A stretch of 64,000 nucleotides of DNA from positions 372,001-436,000 of the forward strand of contig NZ_LPUX01000060.1 of the NCBI RefSeq assembly GCF_001651865.1. The letters are read 5' to 3'. This DNA is from Sinorhizobium glycinis. Lineage in GTDB: Bacteria > Pseudomonadota > Alphaproteobacteria > Rhizobiales > Rhizobiaceae. The notes below the pieces were generated by a model. That model worked only from the letters and a program-made list of their open reading frames with translations. It did not search any database and was not told where the DNA came from. Shown here piece by piece: positions 10,536 to 19,586 of this stretch (position 1 is its first letter; every line of letters begins with the position of its first letter). Position numbers and translations under genes: made by a program.

Positions 10536-11392
10536 CGCGTCGCCTCCAATGCTTCCGACACACGGCGGCGGGCGGCGATCAGCCCGTGTTTCGGGGCAAG
10601 CACGAAGGCGAGCAGGAAGAACACCGTCTGCAGCACGATGATGATGCCGCCGGTGGCGCCGTCGAGGAAATAGCTCGCATAGGCGCCGACGAAGCTCGTG
10701 AGCGCCCCGATGGCGATGCTGATCAGGATCAGCCGCGGGAAACGGTCGGTCAGCAGATAGGCGGTGGCTCCCGGGGTCACGACCATGGCGATGACCAGAA
10801 AGGCGCCGACGGTCTGCAGCGCCGCCACCGTGCAGGCCGAAAGCAAGGTGAAGAACAGCACCTTCAGCAAGGTCGTATGGATGCCGATCGAGCGGGCGTG
10901 GCTCTCGTCGAAGAAGGTCACCATCAGATCCTTCCATTTCGCCGACAGGATCGCCAGCGAGACAATGCCGATGATGGCGAGCTGCAGCGTGTCGGCGGGT
11001 GTGATCGCAAGAACGTTGCCGAGCACGATCGTCTGGATGTTCACCGAGGTCGGCGACAGCGACACCATGAAGAGGCCGAGGCCGAAGAAGGAGGTGAAGA
11101 TCAATCCGATGATGGTATCTTCCTTCAGCCGTGTGCGCTGGTTCAGGAACAGCATGGCGGCGGCGGCGAGCGCGCCGGAGAAGAAAGCGCCGAGCGAGAA
11201 GGGGAGACCGAGCATATAGGCGCCGGCGACGCCGGGCACGATCGAGTGGGAGAGCGCATCGCCGATGAGCGACCAGCCCTTCAGCATCAGATAGGCCGAG
11301 AGGAAGGCGCAGACGGCGCCGACCAGCGCGCTGACCCACATGGCATTCAGCATGTAGCCATAGGTGAAGGGCTCGGCGAGCAGGGCGATCAT
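10532..11392 (-). CDS. sitC: Manganese/iron ABC transporter, permease SitC
   Basis: This is the second permease of the Sit importer, 286 residues, with the same ABC-3 family motif ([20 protein letters not shown]) and about eight transmembrane helices, including a [17 protein letters not shown] segment in the cytoplasmic loop that couples to the ATPase. It is a clear paralogue of SitD, and the two presumably form a heterodimeric channel. It overlaps both sitB (4 bases) and sitD (4 bases), so the three genes are coupled in translation. Expression should follow the Mur-controlled promoter ahead of sitA. Confidence 0.93.
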   Translation of the reverse strand: MIALLAEPFTYGYMLNAMWVSALVGAVCAFLSAYLMLKGWSLIGDALSHSIVPGVAGAYMLGLPFSLGAFFSGALAAAAMLFLNQRTRLKEDTIIGLIFTSFFGLGLFMVSLSPTSVNIQTIVLGNVLAITPADTLQLAIIGIVSLAILSAKWKDLMVTFFDESHARSIGIHTTLLKVLFFTLLSACTVAALQTVGAFLVIAMVVTPGATAYLLTDRFPRLILISIAIGALTSFVGAYASYFLDGATGGIIIVLQTVFFLLAFVLAPKHGLIAARRRVSEALEATR

Positions 11393-12318
11393 TCGCTGTC
11401 CGCCTCCGTCTCGGGCTTGGCCGGCCAGGTGACCATTTTTCCCTTCGCGCCGTACATGACCAGCGGCCGCTCGTCGTCGGTGATGACCGAAAGCTGGCGC
11501 GGATCGGCATCGTCGTGCAGGCTGTCGCCGCCCAGCACGAAATGACGCAGCACGCCGCCGAAGGCGAGTTCGAGATTGTCGCGGGTAAAGGTCGTCTCGG
11601 TCGGCCCGTAGGCGAGCACGGTGTTCTTCAGGAGCACGGTGCGGTCGCAGAATTCCGGCACGCTGCCGAGATTGTGGGTGGAGACGAGCATCACGCGCCC
11701 CTCGTCGCGAAGCGCGAGAAGGAGGCGAATGATCGCGTCTTCGGTCTTCACGTCGACACCGGTGAAGGGCTCGTCGAGCAGGATGACGCGGCCGTCCTGG
11801 GCGAGCGCCCTGGCAAGGAAAACGCGCTTCTTCTGGCCGCCGGAAAGCTCGCCGATCTGGCGCTTGCGGAAATCGCTCATGCCGACCCGCGCCAGCGCCG
11901 CCTCGACCGCCTCGTGGTCGGCCCGCTTCGGCATGCGCAGCATGTTCATGTGGCCGTAGCGGCCCATCATCACCACATCCTCGACGAGGACCGGGAAATT
12001 CCAGTCGACCTCCTCGGCCTGCGGGACATAGGCGACGAGGTTCTTCTTCAGCGCCTGCGGCACGGTGAGGCCGAGGACCGCAATCTCGCCCTTGGCCAAC
12101 CGGACGAAGCCCATGATCGCCTTGAACAGCGTCGACTTGCCGCTGCCGTTGACGCCCACAAGCGCGGCGATGGTGCCGGTCGGAATCTCGAATGAGGCGT
12201 CATGCAGCGCTCGGTGCCCGTTGCGGTAGGTGACAGTGGCATGGCGGACGCGAATGCCGCCGCCCTCGTCCTGAGAGCCGGGCCGCGGGATAGGCCGGGC
12301 CTTTACCTGAAGGTTCAT
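11389..12318 (-). CDS. sitB: Manganese/iron ABC transporter, ATPase SitB
   Basis: This is the nucleotide-binding subunit that powers SitCD. The 309-residue protein shows Walker [11 protein letters not shown] (near residue 55), the ABC signature LSGGQKKR (near 160), Walker [13 protein letters not shown] and the H-loop histidine in MLVSTHN. A C-terminal extension of about 50 residues beyond the ATPase core is rich in Asp and Glu. The ATG overlaps the stop of sitA by four bases. It is somewhat longer than a minimal 250-residue ATPase because of N- and C-terminal tails whose role is unknown. Confidence 0.95.
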   Translation of the reverse strand: MNLQVKARPIPRPGSQDEGGGIRVRHATVTYRNGHRALHDASFEIPTGTIAALVGVNGSGKSTLFKAIMGFVRLAKGEIAVLGLTVPQALKKNLVAYVPQAEEVDWNFPVLVEDVVMMGRYGHMNMLRMPKRADHEAVEAALARVGMSDFRKRQIGELSGGQKKRVFLARALAQDGRVILLDEPFTGVDVKTEDAIIRLLLALRDEGRVMLVSTHNLGSVPEFCDRTVLLKNTVLAYGPTETTFTRDNLELAFGGVLRHFVLGGDSLHDDADPRQLSVITDDERPLVMYGAKGKMVTWPAKPETEADSE

Positions 12319-13220
12319 TGCGAAAGACCTTTCGCGATCGTTTCGGACGTGACACGCAGGAGATCGATATAGGTCGGGACCGGTCCGTCGGCCTCGCTCA
12401 AGGAATCCACATAGAGCACCCCGCCGTATTTGGCACCCGTCTCGCGCGCCACCTGCTTGGCCGGGTCGGGCGAGATGGTGCTTTCGGAGAAGACCACCGG
12501 AATGTGGTTGGCTCTCACCGCGTCTATCACCTTGCGCACCTGCTGCGGCGTGCCCTGCTGGTCGGCGTTGATCGGCCAGAGATAGAGCTCCTTCAGGCCG
12601 AAATCGCGGGCGAGATAGCTGAAGGCGCCTTCGCTTGAGACCAGCCAGCGCTTTTCCGCCGGGATCTTGTCGAGCTCCGCCTTGATCGGCGCGATGGTCG
12701 CCTCGATCTTCTTCTTGTAGGCCTCGGCATTCGCTTTGTAGGTCTCGGCATTCTCCGGGTCGAACTTGACGAAGGCGTCGCGGATGTTGTCGACATAGAT
12801 CATCGCGGCCGATGGCGACATCCAGGCATGCGGGTTCGGCTTGCCCGTATAGGGGCCTTCGGCGATGCCCATCGGCTCGACGCCTTCGGAGACGACGACG
12901 CCTGGAATGTCATCGAAGTTCTGGAAGAATTTCTCGAACCAGAGCTCCAGATTGAGGCCGTTCCAGAGGATCAACTGGGCATCATGCGCCTTCAGAATGT
13001 CGCGGGGCGTCGGCTGGTAGTTGTGGATCTCGGCGCCGGGCTTGGTGATGGATTCAACGATCGCCGCATCGCCCGCAACGTTTTGCGCCATGTCGGCAAT
13101 GACCGTGAAGGTGGTAACCGCCTTGAATTTATCCGCCGCTGCTGCCGCGCCGGGCAGGAGGGAAAGGGCAGCCATTGCCGTTGCTGCCGTAAGAATCATG
13201 CGCCGCATCCGATCGATCAT
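12315..13220 (-). CDS. sitA: Manganese/iron-binding periplasmic protein SitA
   Basis: This is the solute-binding protein of the Sit importer, a cluster A-I metal receptor of 301 residues. It has an N-terminal signal peptide (basic start, hydrophobic [17 protein letters not shown], then AAAA-ADKFK). Metal-ligand regions are visible at [13 protein letters not shown] (first His) and [10 protein letters not shown] (second His), with later acidic ligands typical of Mn/Fe members. An alternative inner start (MRRMIL) would still leave the signal peptide intact. The chosen ATG has GGAG nine bases upstream. The gene is divergent from mur, and a perfect palindrome in the gap should make it repressed when manganese is plentiful. 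Confidence 0.95.
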   Translation of the reverse strand: MIDRMRRMILTAATAMAALSLLPGAAAAADKFKAVTTFTVIADMAQNVAGDAAIVESITKPGAEIHNYQPTPRDILKAHDAQLILWNGLNLELWFEKFFQNFDDIPGVVVSEGVEPMGIAEGPYTGKPNPHAWMSPSAAMIYVDNIRDAFVKFDPENAETYKANAEAYKKKIEATIAPIKAELDKIPAEKRWLVSSEGAFSYLARDFGLKELYLWPINADQQGTPQQVRKVIDAVRANHIPVVFSESTISPDPAKQVARETGAKYGGVLYVDSLSEADGPVPTYIDLLRVTSETIAKGLSQ

Positions 13221-13279
13221 CCATCGCTCCTCAATCTTGAACCTGCGTTATGGGTAGGCGAAGGGCCTGCATAAGTCAA

Positions 13280-13300
13280 TGCAAATGAGAACCATTTGCA
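13280..13300. promoter_or_regulatory. Mur-box-like palindromic operator between sitA and mur
   Basis: A perfect inverted repeat TGCAAATG-N5-CATTTGCA lies 60 bp ahead of sitA and 44 bp ahead of mur. The AT-rich TGCAAAT half site resembles the Mur-responsive sequences described for rhizobial sitABCD. It is the obvious operator for manganese-dependent repression of sitABCD and may also autoregulate mur. Confidence 0.8.
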
Positions 13301-13343
13301 ACTAGCTATTTTCAAAAGGATCGCCCTTGGCTAGTGTCGCCGC

Positions 13344-13772
13344 ATGAGACAAAGCAAGAATAGGATCGTCGAGCTGGAAGGAATCCTTCGTGAAGGCGGC
13401 GTGCGCGTCACCCGCCAACGGGCGGCGATTCTGAAGATTCTGGCCGAGGCCGAGGACCATCCGGATGCAAGCGAACTGCATCGGCGCGCCAAGGAAATCG
13501 ACGCGACCGTGTCGCTCTCGACCGTCTACCGCACCTTGTCGGCGCTGGAGCAGCAGGGGGTCGTGCAGCGGCACGCCTTCGAGAATGCCACCGCCCGCTT
13601 CGAGACCGCCGACGCCCCGCACCACGACCACCTGATCGACATCGAAACGGGCGCCGTCATCGAATTCCGCTCCGACAAGATCGAGCAGCTGCAGGCCGAA
13701 ATCGCCGCGGAGCTAGGCTACGACCTGGTGCGCCACCGGCTGGAGCTTTATTGCCGGAAGCGGAAGGAATAG
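13344..13772 (+). CDS. mur: Manganese uptake regulator Mur (Fur family)
   Basis: This is a 142-residue Fur-family metalloregulator. The N-terminal winged helix contains RVTRQRAAILKILAEAEDHP and the recognition region SLSTVYRTLSALEQQGVV. The metal-binding region keeps DAPHHDHLIDIETGAVIEF. No CxxC zinc-ribbon cysteine pairs are visible, so a structural zinc site of the classical type is absent. In rhizobia the Fur homologue next to sitABCD responds to manganese rather than iron and is called Mur; the position here, divergent from sitA across a palindromic operator, supports that assignment. The sequence alone would only justify 'Fur family'. Confidence 0.9.
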   Translation: MRQSKNRIVELEGILREGGVRVTRQRAAILKILAEAEDHPDASELHRRAKEIDATVSLSTVYRTLSALEQQGVVQRHAFENATARFETADAPHHDHLIDIETGAVIEFRSDKIEQLQAEIAAELGYDLVRHRLELYCRKRKE

Positions 13773-13812
13773 GTCGCGGACACTTGGCCCATTGCGTCTT
13801 GAGCTGGCTGAG

Positions 13813-13994
13813 CCCCCTCTGGCCTGCCGGCCATCTCCCCCACAAGGGACCCACAAAGGGGTGGGAGAGTGGACGCGGTACGCTTTGCGCCCCGACCCGC
13901 GCATCCGTTTGTAGAAGCGACTTGGTTGGAGCGAGGGGCGAGCCGCACCTATTCTCCCCCCTTGTGGCGGAGATGGCCGGCAGGCCAGAGGGGG
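13813..13994. repeat. Inverted-repeat element of 182 bp
   Basis: Two 36-bp arms (CCCCCTCTGGCCTGCCGGCC at the left end and its complement at the right) match with one mismatch and enclose about 110 bp. It fills most of the gap between mur and the next gene and has no convincing coding frame. It resembles a small non-autonomous palindromic element, with arm sequence different from the 9519 family apart from a shared CCACAAGGG. Confidence 0.85.
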
Positions 13995-14131
13995 TATCAT
14001 CGGCGCCGTCCACCTGCTCCCGCGGTGACTGTCCACAAAATATAGTGGATGCCGCCCAGAAGTGTGCAACGGTTTGCGCGCTCTAAGTGATCCATGAGGC
14101 ATTTCGATCGCGTTGACGCCGGATAAGCGAC

Positions 14132-14737
14132 TTAATTCAGAGGAATGGCGTTGTTCTTCTTGCCGGCCTGATAGGCGGCCGAGAGATCGGCATATTTGTT
14201 GCTGATCGCCTCCGCGCGCTGTTGAAGCCGCGCTCGGTCGGGCTCGGGAACGGCGGCGATCAGATCATGGATCGACTGGCCCTTCCAGAAGGCGTTTGTC
14301 CTGTTGTAGCCGCCGGGCTCCAGGGTGAAGACTTCCTTGAGGATCTTCAGGTCGTGCGGGATCGAAAAGGCATCACGCGAATCCTCGTGGCTGAAGAAAT
14401 AATAGAAATTGTCGAAGCCCGCCCAGGTGATGGCCGATAAGCACATCGAGCAGGGCTCGTGCGTCGACAGGAAGATGAGGTCGCCCGGATCCGGGCGTTC
14501 GCCGCCCGCCATTTCGTAGAACCGCTTCAAGGTATGCACTTCGCCGTGCCAGAGCGGATTCTCGGTTTCGTTGTTGGTCTCGACGAGGACCGGCGACAGG
14601 TCCGATTTCCTGATGAGGGCGGCGCCGAAGATCTTGTTGCCGGCAGCGACGCCTGCTTCCGTCGCCGGGATGATGCCTTGCTCCATCGTGGTCAGCAGGG
14701 CGTCGAGCAGCCCGAGTAATTCCTGTTGTTGTGCCAT
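14132..14737 (-). CDS. Zinc-dependent nucleoside/nucleobase deaminase
   Basis: The 201-residue protein carries the cytidine/guanine-deaminase signature: HGEVHTLKRF (zinc His and the proton-shuttling Glu) and PCSMCLSAI (two zinc Cys, PCxxC). Members remove an amino group from cytosine, guanine, adenine or related heterocycles. It sits 97 bp downstream of an NCS2 nucleobase permease on the same strand, so a role in salvaging or catabolising an imported base (guanine is the natural guess) is likely but unproven. The start ATG (MAQQQELL) has AAAGGAACG upstream. A longer frame upstream lacks coding character. It is longer than minimal guanine deaminases of about 160 residues. Confidence 0.85.
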   Translation of the reverse strand: MAQQQELLGLLDALLTTMEQGIIPATEAGVAAGNKIFGAALIRKSDLSPVLVETNNETENPLWHGEVHTLKRFYEMAGGERPDPGDLIFLSTHEPCSMCLSAITWAGFDNFYYFFSHEDSRDAFSIPHDLKILKEVFTLEPGGYNRTNAFWKGQSIHDLIAAVPEPDRARLQQRAEAISNKYADLSAAYQAGKKNNAIPLN

Positions 14738-14834
14738 GATCGTTCCTTTGTTGTTGTGCCGCGCCGCTGCGCCGGCCCGGGAGCGGTCGTGACCGATCCC
14801 GGGAGCAAGCATGATGCGTTGCGGCAGTTGGGGA

Positions 14835-16337
14835 TTAGTGCGCTTCCGACGCGATCACCGGCACCTCGATGCCTTTCGCGTCGTAGAGCTTGCCGTTGAG
14901 GAAATAGTCGCCATCGTGCAGCCGCGCGATGTCCTGGTACCGGAGTGTCCGCTCCGTTCCAGCGACGAATACCGATTGCTGGTCGGAGTTGCCGGCGGTC
15001 AGGTGATTGAAGATAAGGTTGAGGCTGATCGCCATCAGCGCGGCCGAACTGATGCCGGAGTGGAAGATCGTCGCAAACCACGCCGGGAAGTGCTCGTAGA
15101 AGCCGGGCGAGGCGATCGGGATCATGCCGAAGCCAATCGAGGTGGCGACGATGACCAGGTTCATGTTGTTGTTGTAGTCGACTTTCGACAGCGTGCGGAT
15201 GCCGCTCGCCGCGACCGTGCCGAAGAGCACGATGCCTGCGCCGCCGAGCACGGCGCTCGGAACCGCCGCCACGATGCGGCCCATGATGGGCAGCAAACCG
15301 AGCGCCACGAGGAACAAGCCGCCGGTCGCCACCACGTAGCGGCTCTTCACGCCGGTGACCGCCACCAGCCCGACATTCTGAGCAAAGGCGCTTTGGGTGA
15401 AGGAGCCGAAGATCGGCGCGACGAGGCTCGAGAGCATGTCGGCCCTCAGGCCGTCGCCGAGGCGGCACGAATCCACTTTCGTCTCGATGATTTCGCCAAC
15501 CGCCAGGATATCCGCCGAGGTCTCGACCAGCGTCACCATGATGACGATGAACATCGACACGATCGCAGCAATCTCGAAGATCGGGTAGCCGAAGTGGAAA
15601 ACCGTCGGCAGGGCGAAGAAAGGTCCTTCGGCCACCTTGGAGAAATCGGCCATGCCGGTGAAATAGGCGATGAGCGTGCCGATGATGAGGGCGATCAGGA
15701 TCGAGAGCCGCGAGATCGCTGAGCTGCCGAGCTTGCTGAGCAAGAGTACGATGACGAGCGTCACTGCGGCGAGTTGGATATTGGCCGGGCTGCCGAAGTC
15801 CGGCGCCTGGGCATTGCCGCCCATCGCCCAGCGTGCGGCGACCGGCATCAGCGTCAAGCCGATCGTCGTGATCACGATGCCGGTGACGAGCGGCGGGAAG
15901 AAGCGGGTGACCCGCGAAAAGATCGGCGTGATCAGAAGGCCGATCAGCGAGGCGGCCATGACCGCGCCCAGTACCGACTGCATGCCGCCATTGCCGGAAA
16001 TGGCAATCATCGTCGCGACGCCGGAAAACGAAACGCCCTGGACCAGCGGTAACCGGCTTCCGAAGAAGGGCAGGCCGAGCGTTTGCAGGATGGTGGCGAG
16101 GCCGCCGGCGAAAAGGGATGCGGTGACAAGCAGACCGATCTCGCCGGAACTCAGGCCCGCCGCCTGGCCCAGGATCAGCGGCACGGCAACGATACCGCCA
16201 TACATTGTAAGCACGTGTTGCAGGCCATAGGCCAGATTGGCGCCGATGCCGAGCTTTTCGTCTTCCGGGCGCGATTGCGCCACAGTCTCCTCCGGGCTGT
16301 TTGCCAAGGTAGTCTCCTCCAATACCTTTGCGTGCAT
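14835..16337 (-). CDS. NCS2 family nucleobase:cation symporter (xanthine/uracil permease type)
   Basis: This 500-residue inner-membrane transporter has 12-14 hydrophobic helices. Family marks include NLAYGLQHVLTMYGGIVAVP at the start and the QNVGLVAVTGVKSRYVV region (NCS2 signature helix with the Q/N-x-G motif), followed by a conserved GGAGIVLFGTVAASGI. NCS2 proteins import xanthine, urate, uracil or related bases with H+ or Na+. A C-terminal soluble tail of about 60 residues follows the last helix. The ATG has a strong AGGAGGAGGT binding site. The deaminase gene follows, suggesting a small purine-use operon. A leader of about 240 nt before the start could hold regulatory structure, though I recognise no riboswitch. 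Confidence 0.92.
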   Translation of the reverse strand: MHAKVLEETTLANSPEETVAQSRPEDEKLGIGANLAYGLQHVLTMYGGIVAVPLILGQAAGLSSGEIGLLVTASLFAGGLATILQTLGLPFFGSRLPLVQGVSFSGVATMIAISGNGGMQSVLGAVMAASLIGLLITPIFSRVTRFFPPLVTGIVITTIGLTLMPVAARWAMGGNAQAPDFGSPANIQLAAVTLVIVLLLSKLGSSAISRLSILIALIIGTLIAYFTGMADFSKVAEGPFFALPTVFHFGYPIFEIAAIVSMFIVIMVTLVETSADILAVGEIIETKVDSCRLGDGLRADMLSSLVAPIFGSFTQSAFAQNVGLVAVTGVKSRYVVATGGLFLVALGLLPIMGRIVAAVPSAVLGGAGIVLFGTVAASGIRTLSKVDYNNNMNLVIVATSIGFGMIPIASPGFYEHFPAWFATIFHSGISSAALMAISLNLIFNHLTAGNSDQQSVFVAGTERTLRYQDIARLHDGDYFLNGKLYDAKGIEVPVIASEAH

Positions 16338-16542
16338 GCCCACCTCCTCCTGCGACGTGGGCGGCAAACTATGGCATCGGCTGCGGAGCCTGACTTTATC
16401 GAAAAAACGGAAACAGTTTTCGGTTGTACGGCCGTAATGCTTTCGATCAGGCCCGATGGCCCGAACAGCGCGCGGTTCGCGCCCGCAAGGAAAGCGAAAA
16501 CCGGAGCTGTTGCCAGCCCCGGCGCCGCATCTCCTTCGTGTA

Positions 16543-16575
16543 GCGCCGCCCGAAACATCCGGGCGGCGCTTTTTT
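16543..16575 (+). terminator. Strong hairpin with its T run on the + strand, between two minus-strand genes
   Basis: A perfect 10-bp stem (GCGCCGCCCG with CGGGCGGCGC) with a 7-base loop is followed on the + strand by six T. Both flanking genes run on the minus strand. It lies just after the glpV stop, where on the minus strand the stem is preceded by A but not followed by T. It may be a weak minus-strand terminator for glpV or a true terminator of an unseen + strand transcript. Confidence 0.7.
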
Positions 16576-16585
16576 GCCGCTGGAC

Positions 16586-18310
16586 TTAATTGGTCTGCCA
16601 GCTCTTGACCAGTTCGTCGTAGTTGACGGTGACCGGCTTTTCCTTTTCGTTCTCGACCTTCAGCTGCGGAGCGAGATTGCCGGCCTTGACGGCTTCCGCG
16701 TTCCAGTATTCGAGATCGTGTTCCTCGGCGAGCTTCGGACCGATGTCGCCCTGGATGCCGGCGCGCTCGAGGCGCTGCAGCACCTTCTCCTGCTCGGCGC
16801 AAAGCGAGTCCATCGCTTCCTGCGCGGTCTTGGCGCCGGAAGACGCATCGCCGATCGCCTGCCACCAAAGCTGCGCCAGCTTCGGATAGTCAGGCACGTT
16901 CGTGCCCGTCGGGGTCCACTGCACCCGCGCCGGCGAACGGTAGAACTCGATCAGGCCGCCGAGCTTCGGTGCGCGCTCGGTGAAGCTCTGGTGGTCGAGG
17001 GTCGACTGGCGGATGAAGGTGAGGCCGACATGGCTCTTCTTCACGTCGATGGTCTTCGAGGTGACGAACTGCGCATAGAGCCAGGCGGCCTTGGCGCGGT
17101 CGTCGGGGGTCGACTTCAGAAGCGTCCAGGAGCCGGCGTCCTGATAACCGAGCTTCATGCCGTCCTTCCAGTAGACGCCATGCGGCGAGGGGGTCATGCG
17201 CCACTTCGGCGTGCCGTCGGCATTGACGACCGGCAGACCGTCCTTGACCATGTCGGCGGTAAAGGCCGTGTACCAGAACATCTGCTGGGCGACCGCACCC
17301 TGGGCCGGAACCGGGCCGGCTTCGGAGAAGGTCATGCCCTGAGCTTCCGGCGGAGCGTAGCTCTTCAGCCAGGTCAGGTACTTGTCGATCGAATAGACCG
17401 CGGCCGGGCCGTTGGTGTCGCCGCCGCGCGCGACGCAGGAACCGACCGGGCGGGAATTCTCGTCGACCTTGATGCCCCACTCGTCGACCGGGCGGCCGTT
17501 CGGGATGCCTTTGTCTCCGTTGCCGGCCATCGACAGCCAGGCGTCGGTGAAGCGCCAGCCGAGCGACGGGTCCTTCTTGCCGTAGTCCATGTGGCCATAG
17601 ACCTTCTTGCCGTCGATCTCGCGGCCGTTGAAGAACTCGGCAATATCCTCATAGGCCGACCAGTTGACCGGAACGCCGAGGTCGTAGCCATACTTGGCCT
17701 TGAACTCTTCCTGGATCTTCGGGTCGTTGAACCAGTCGTAGCGGAACCAATAGAGGTTGGCGAACTGCTGGTCGGGAAGCTGGTAGAGCTTGCCGTCCGG
17801 AGCGGTGGTGAAGGACTTGCCGATGAAGTCGTCGATGTCGAGGTTCGGGTTGGTGACGTCCTTGCCTTCGTTCGCCATCCAGTCGGTCAGGTTGCGGGCC
17901 TGCTGGTAGCGCCAATGGGTGCCGATCAGGTCGGAGTCATTGATATAGGCGTCGTAGACGTTTTCGCCCGACTGCATCTGCGTCTGCAGCTTTTCGACGA
18001 CGTCACCTTCGCCGATCAGGTCGTGGGTGATCTTGATGCCGGTGATCGCGGTGAAGGCCGGGGCCAGCACCTTCGCTTCGTATTCATGGGTGGTGATCGT
18101 TTCGGAAACGACCTTGATCTCCATGCCGGCGAAGGGCTTCGCCGCATCGACGAACCATTGAAGTTCGGCTTCCTGCGACGCGCGGTCGAGCGAGGAAAGA
18201 TCGCCGACTTCCTTGTCCAGGAACTGTTTTGCCTCGTCCATGCCGGCGAAGGCCGTGCCGGTAAGTGCCAGCAGCATTGCCGCCGTCGTTGTCAAAAGGT
18301 GCCGTCGCAT
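16586..18310 (-). CDS. glpV: Glycerol ABC transporter, substrate-binding protein GlpV
   Basis: This is a periplasmic solute-binding protein of 574 residues, unusually large as is typical of the glycerol/GlpV type. It has a signal peptide (MRRHLLTTTAAMLLALTGTAFA, cleaved before GMDEA) and the extracellular solute-binding family 1 fold. The gene order upstream (glpR, glpD, two ATPases, two permeases, a small DUF2160 protein, then this gene) matches the rhizobial glycerol operon glpDSTPQUV, so glycerol is the likely substrate. The ATG has GGAGGAAATTT upstream, and a longer upstream frame is not coding. No glycerol kinase gene follows; the next minus-strand gene is a purine permease. Confidence 0.88.
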   Translation of the reverse strand: MRRHLLTTTAAMLLALTGTAFAGMDEAKQFLDKEVGDLSSLDRASQEAELQWFVDAAKPFAGMEIKVVSETITTHEYEAKVLAPAFTAITGIKITHDLIGEGDVVEKLQTQMQSGENVYDAYINDSDLIGTHWRYQQARNLTDWMANEGKDVTNPNLDIDDFIGKSFTTAPDGKLYQLPDQQFANLYWFRYDWFNDPKIQEEFKAKYGYDLGVPVNWSAYEDIAEFFNGREIDGKKVYGHMDYGKKDPSLGWRFTDAWLSMAGNGDKGIPNGRPVDEWGIKVDENSRPVGSCVARGGDTNGPAAVYSIDKYLTWLKSYAPPEAQGMTFSEAGPVPAQGAVAQQMFWYTAFTADMVKDGLPVVNADGTPKWRMTPSPHGVYWKDGMKLGYQDAGSWTLLKSTPDDRAKAAWLYAQFVTSKTIDVKKSHVGLTFIRQSTLDHQSFTERAPKLGGLIEFYRSPARVQWTPTGTNVPDYPKLAQLWWQAIGDASSGAKTAQEAMDSLCAEQEKVLQRLERAGIQGDIGPKLAEEHDLEYWNAEAVKAGNLAPQLKVENEKEKPVTVNYDELVKSWQTN

Positions 18311-18396
18311 AAATTTCCTCCCTTTGGGTTTTGCGATTGCGTTTCCTTGCAGTTTCGAAAGGCGCCCCTTGGCCGGGCACCCCTCATTCCGGTGCC

Positions 18397-18678
18397 TCAG
18401 ACGTAGCGGAACACGGCGATGGCGTAGATCACCGAGAGGGCGAGCGCCCACCAGAGATTTGCGCCGACCAGCCCCAGCCAGGCGAGGTGAATGAATGCGG
18501 CTCCGAGCAGCGACACGAAGAGCCGGTCGCCCCTTGTCGTCTCGAAGCGCAGCACGCCGACGCGCGGATTGCCGCCGGGCGAGACATATTCCCAGACGCC
18601 CATGCCGACGAGCATCAGCGCGATCGCCAGGAAGAACAGCGCCGTCGGCAGCGTCCATGCCATCCATGAAAAGTCCAT
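18397..18678 (-). CDS. glpU: Small membrane protein GlpU (DUF2160)
   Basis: This 93-residue integral membrane protein has three hydrophobic helices: WTLPTALFFLAIALMLVGMG, LFVSLLGAAFIHLAWLGLVG and WWALALSVIYAIAVFRYV. It belongs to the DUF2160 group that accompanies glycerol-type ABC transporters in Rhizobiales. Its role is unknown; it could help transporter assembly. It lies between the second permease and the binding protein, as in other glp operons, with 86 bp to glpV and a dispersed palindrome between it and glpQ. Confidence 0.88.
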   Translation of the reverse strand: MDFSWMAWTLPTALFFLAIALMLVGMGVWEYVSPGGNPRVGVLRFETTRGDRLFVSLLGAAFIHLAWLGLVGANLWWALALSVIYAIAVFRYV

Positions 18679-18695
18679 TGGAAGTCTCCTTTAGT

Positions 18696-18747
18696 TAGAG
18701 CGGGATGCGGGCGGAAAACCGCACACACTTTTCCTCATCCCGCTCTA
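18696..18747. repeat. Dispersed palindrome (TAGAGCGGGATG family), copy 1
   Basis: A 52-bp palindromic element runs from TAGAGCGGGATGCGGGCGG to CTCATCCCGCTCTA. It lies between glpQ and glpU and its terminal CTA forms, on the minus strand, the TAG stop of glpQ. A second copy in the other orientation lies at 33346 inside the end of fdhD. Confidence 0.85.
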
Positions 18748-19569
18748 GACGCGACCCAGGGCGAAGCCCTTGGCGATGTAGTTGCGGACGAAGTAGATGA
18801 CGAGCGCGCCGGGGATGATCGTCAGCACGCCGGCGGCGGCGAGCACGCCCCAGTCGAGACCGGAGGCCGAAACCGTGCGCGTCATCGTCGCGGCGATCGG
18901 CTTGGCGTCGGTCGTCGTCAGCGTGCGGGCGATCAGGAGCTCGACCCAGGAGAACATGAAGCAGAAGAAGGCGGCGACACCGATGCCCGAGGCGATCAGC
19001 GGCACGAAGATCTTCACGAAAAAGCGCGGGAAGGAGTAGCCGTCGATATAGGCGGTCTCGTCGATTTCCTTCGGCACGCCGGACATGAAGCCTTCGAGGA
19101 TCCAGACGGCGAGCGGCACGTTGAACAGGCAGTGGGCGATCGCCACGGCGATATGGGTGTCGATCAGGCCGAAGGCGGAATAGAGCTGGAAGAAGGGCAG
19201 GGCGAAAACCGCCGGTGGCGCCATCCGGTTGGTCAAGAGCCAGAAGAACAGGTGCTTGTCGCCGAGGAACCGGTAGCGCGAGAAGGCATAGGCGGCCGGC
19301 AGCGCCACGGTCACCGAGATCAGCGTGTTCAAGACGACGTAGGTGATCGAGTTGATGTAGCCCGAATACCAGGACGGATCGGTGAAGATCACCGTATAAT
19401 TGCGAAGCGTGGGATTCTGCGGCCAGAGCGAAAAGGTGCTGAGGATCTCGCTCGTCTCCTTGAAGCTCATGTTGACGAGCCAGTAGATCGGCAGCAGCAG
19501 GAAGACGATGTAGATCGTCGGCACCAGCCAGGAGAGGCGCTGCGTAAGCGGTTGCTTGTTGGTCATCAT
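18745..19569 (-). CDS. glpQ: Glycerol ABC transporter, permease GlpQ
   Basis: This is an inner-membrane permease of the MalG type, 274 residues, with six hydrophobic helices and the EAA-like cytoplasmic loop (IDETAYIDGYSFPRFFVKIFVPL) that docks on the ATPases. It forms the channel with GlpP. Two ATGs in tandem (MMTNKQ) are possible; GGAGG lies 4 bases before the first and 7 before the second. The gene starts 17 bp after glpP. Its stop codon lies in a dispersed palindrome, so the element may have trimmed or replaced the original 3' end. Confidence 0.9.
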   Translation of the reverse strand: MMTNKQPLTQRLSWLVPTIYIVFLLLPIYWLVNMSFKETSEILSTFSLWPQNPTLRNYTVIFTDPSWYSGYINSITYVVLNTLISVTVALPAAYAFSRYRFLGDKHLFFWLLTNRMAPPAVFALPFFQLYSAFGLIDTHIAVAIAHCLFNVPLAVWILEGFMSGVPKEIDETAYIDGYSFPRFFVKIFVPLIASGIGVAAFFCFMFSWVELLIARTLTTTDAKPIAATMTRTVSASGLDWGVLAAAGVLTIIPGALVIYFVRNYIAKGFALGRV

Positions 19570-19586
19570 TTCTCCTCCCTCCCTTC

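Noticed and set aside
9684-11510. Single 608-codon fused frame over both sit permeases
   Set aside because: Its upstream part is another frame of sitC; the real sitD begins at 10535 with an ATGA overlap.
16175-16558. 127-codon frame on the minus strand ahead of the NCS2 permease
   Set aside because: It overlaps the permease start in another frame, has no binding site and turns Arg-rich. It is treated as leader sequence.
16338-16585. Purine or xanthine riboswitch ahead of the NCS2 gene
   Set aside because: The leader is long, but I could not recognise a conserved core of any known riboswitch.
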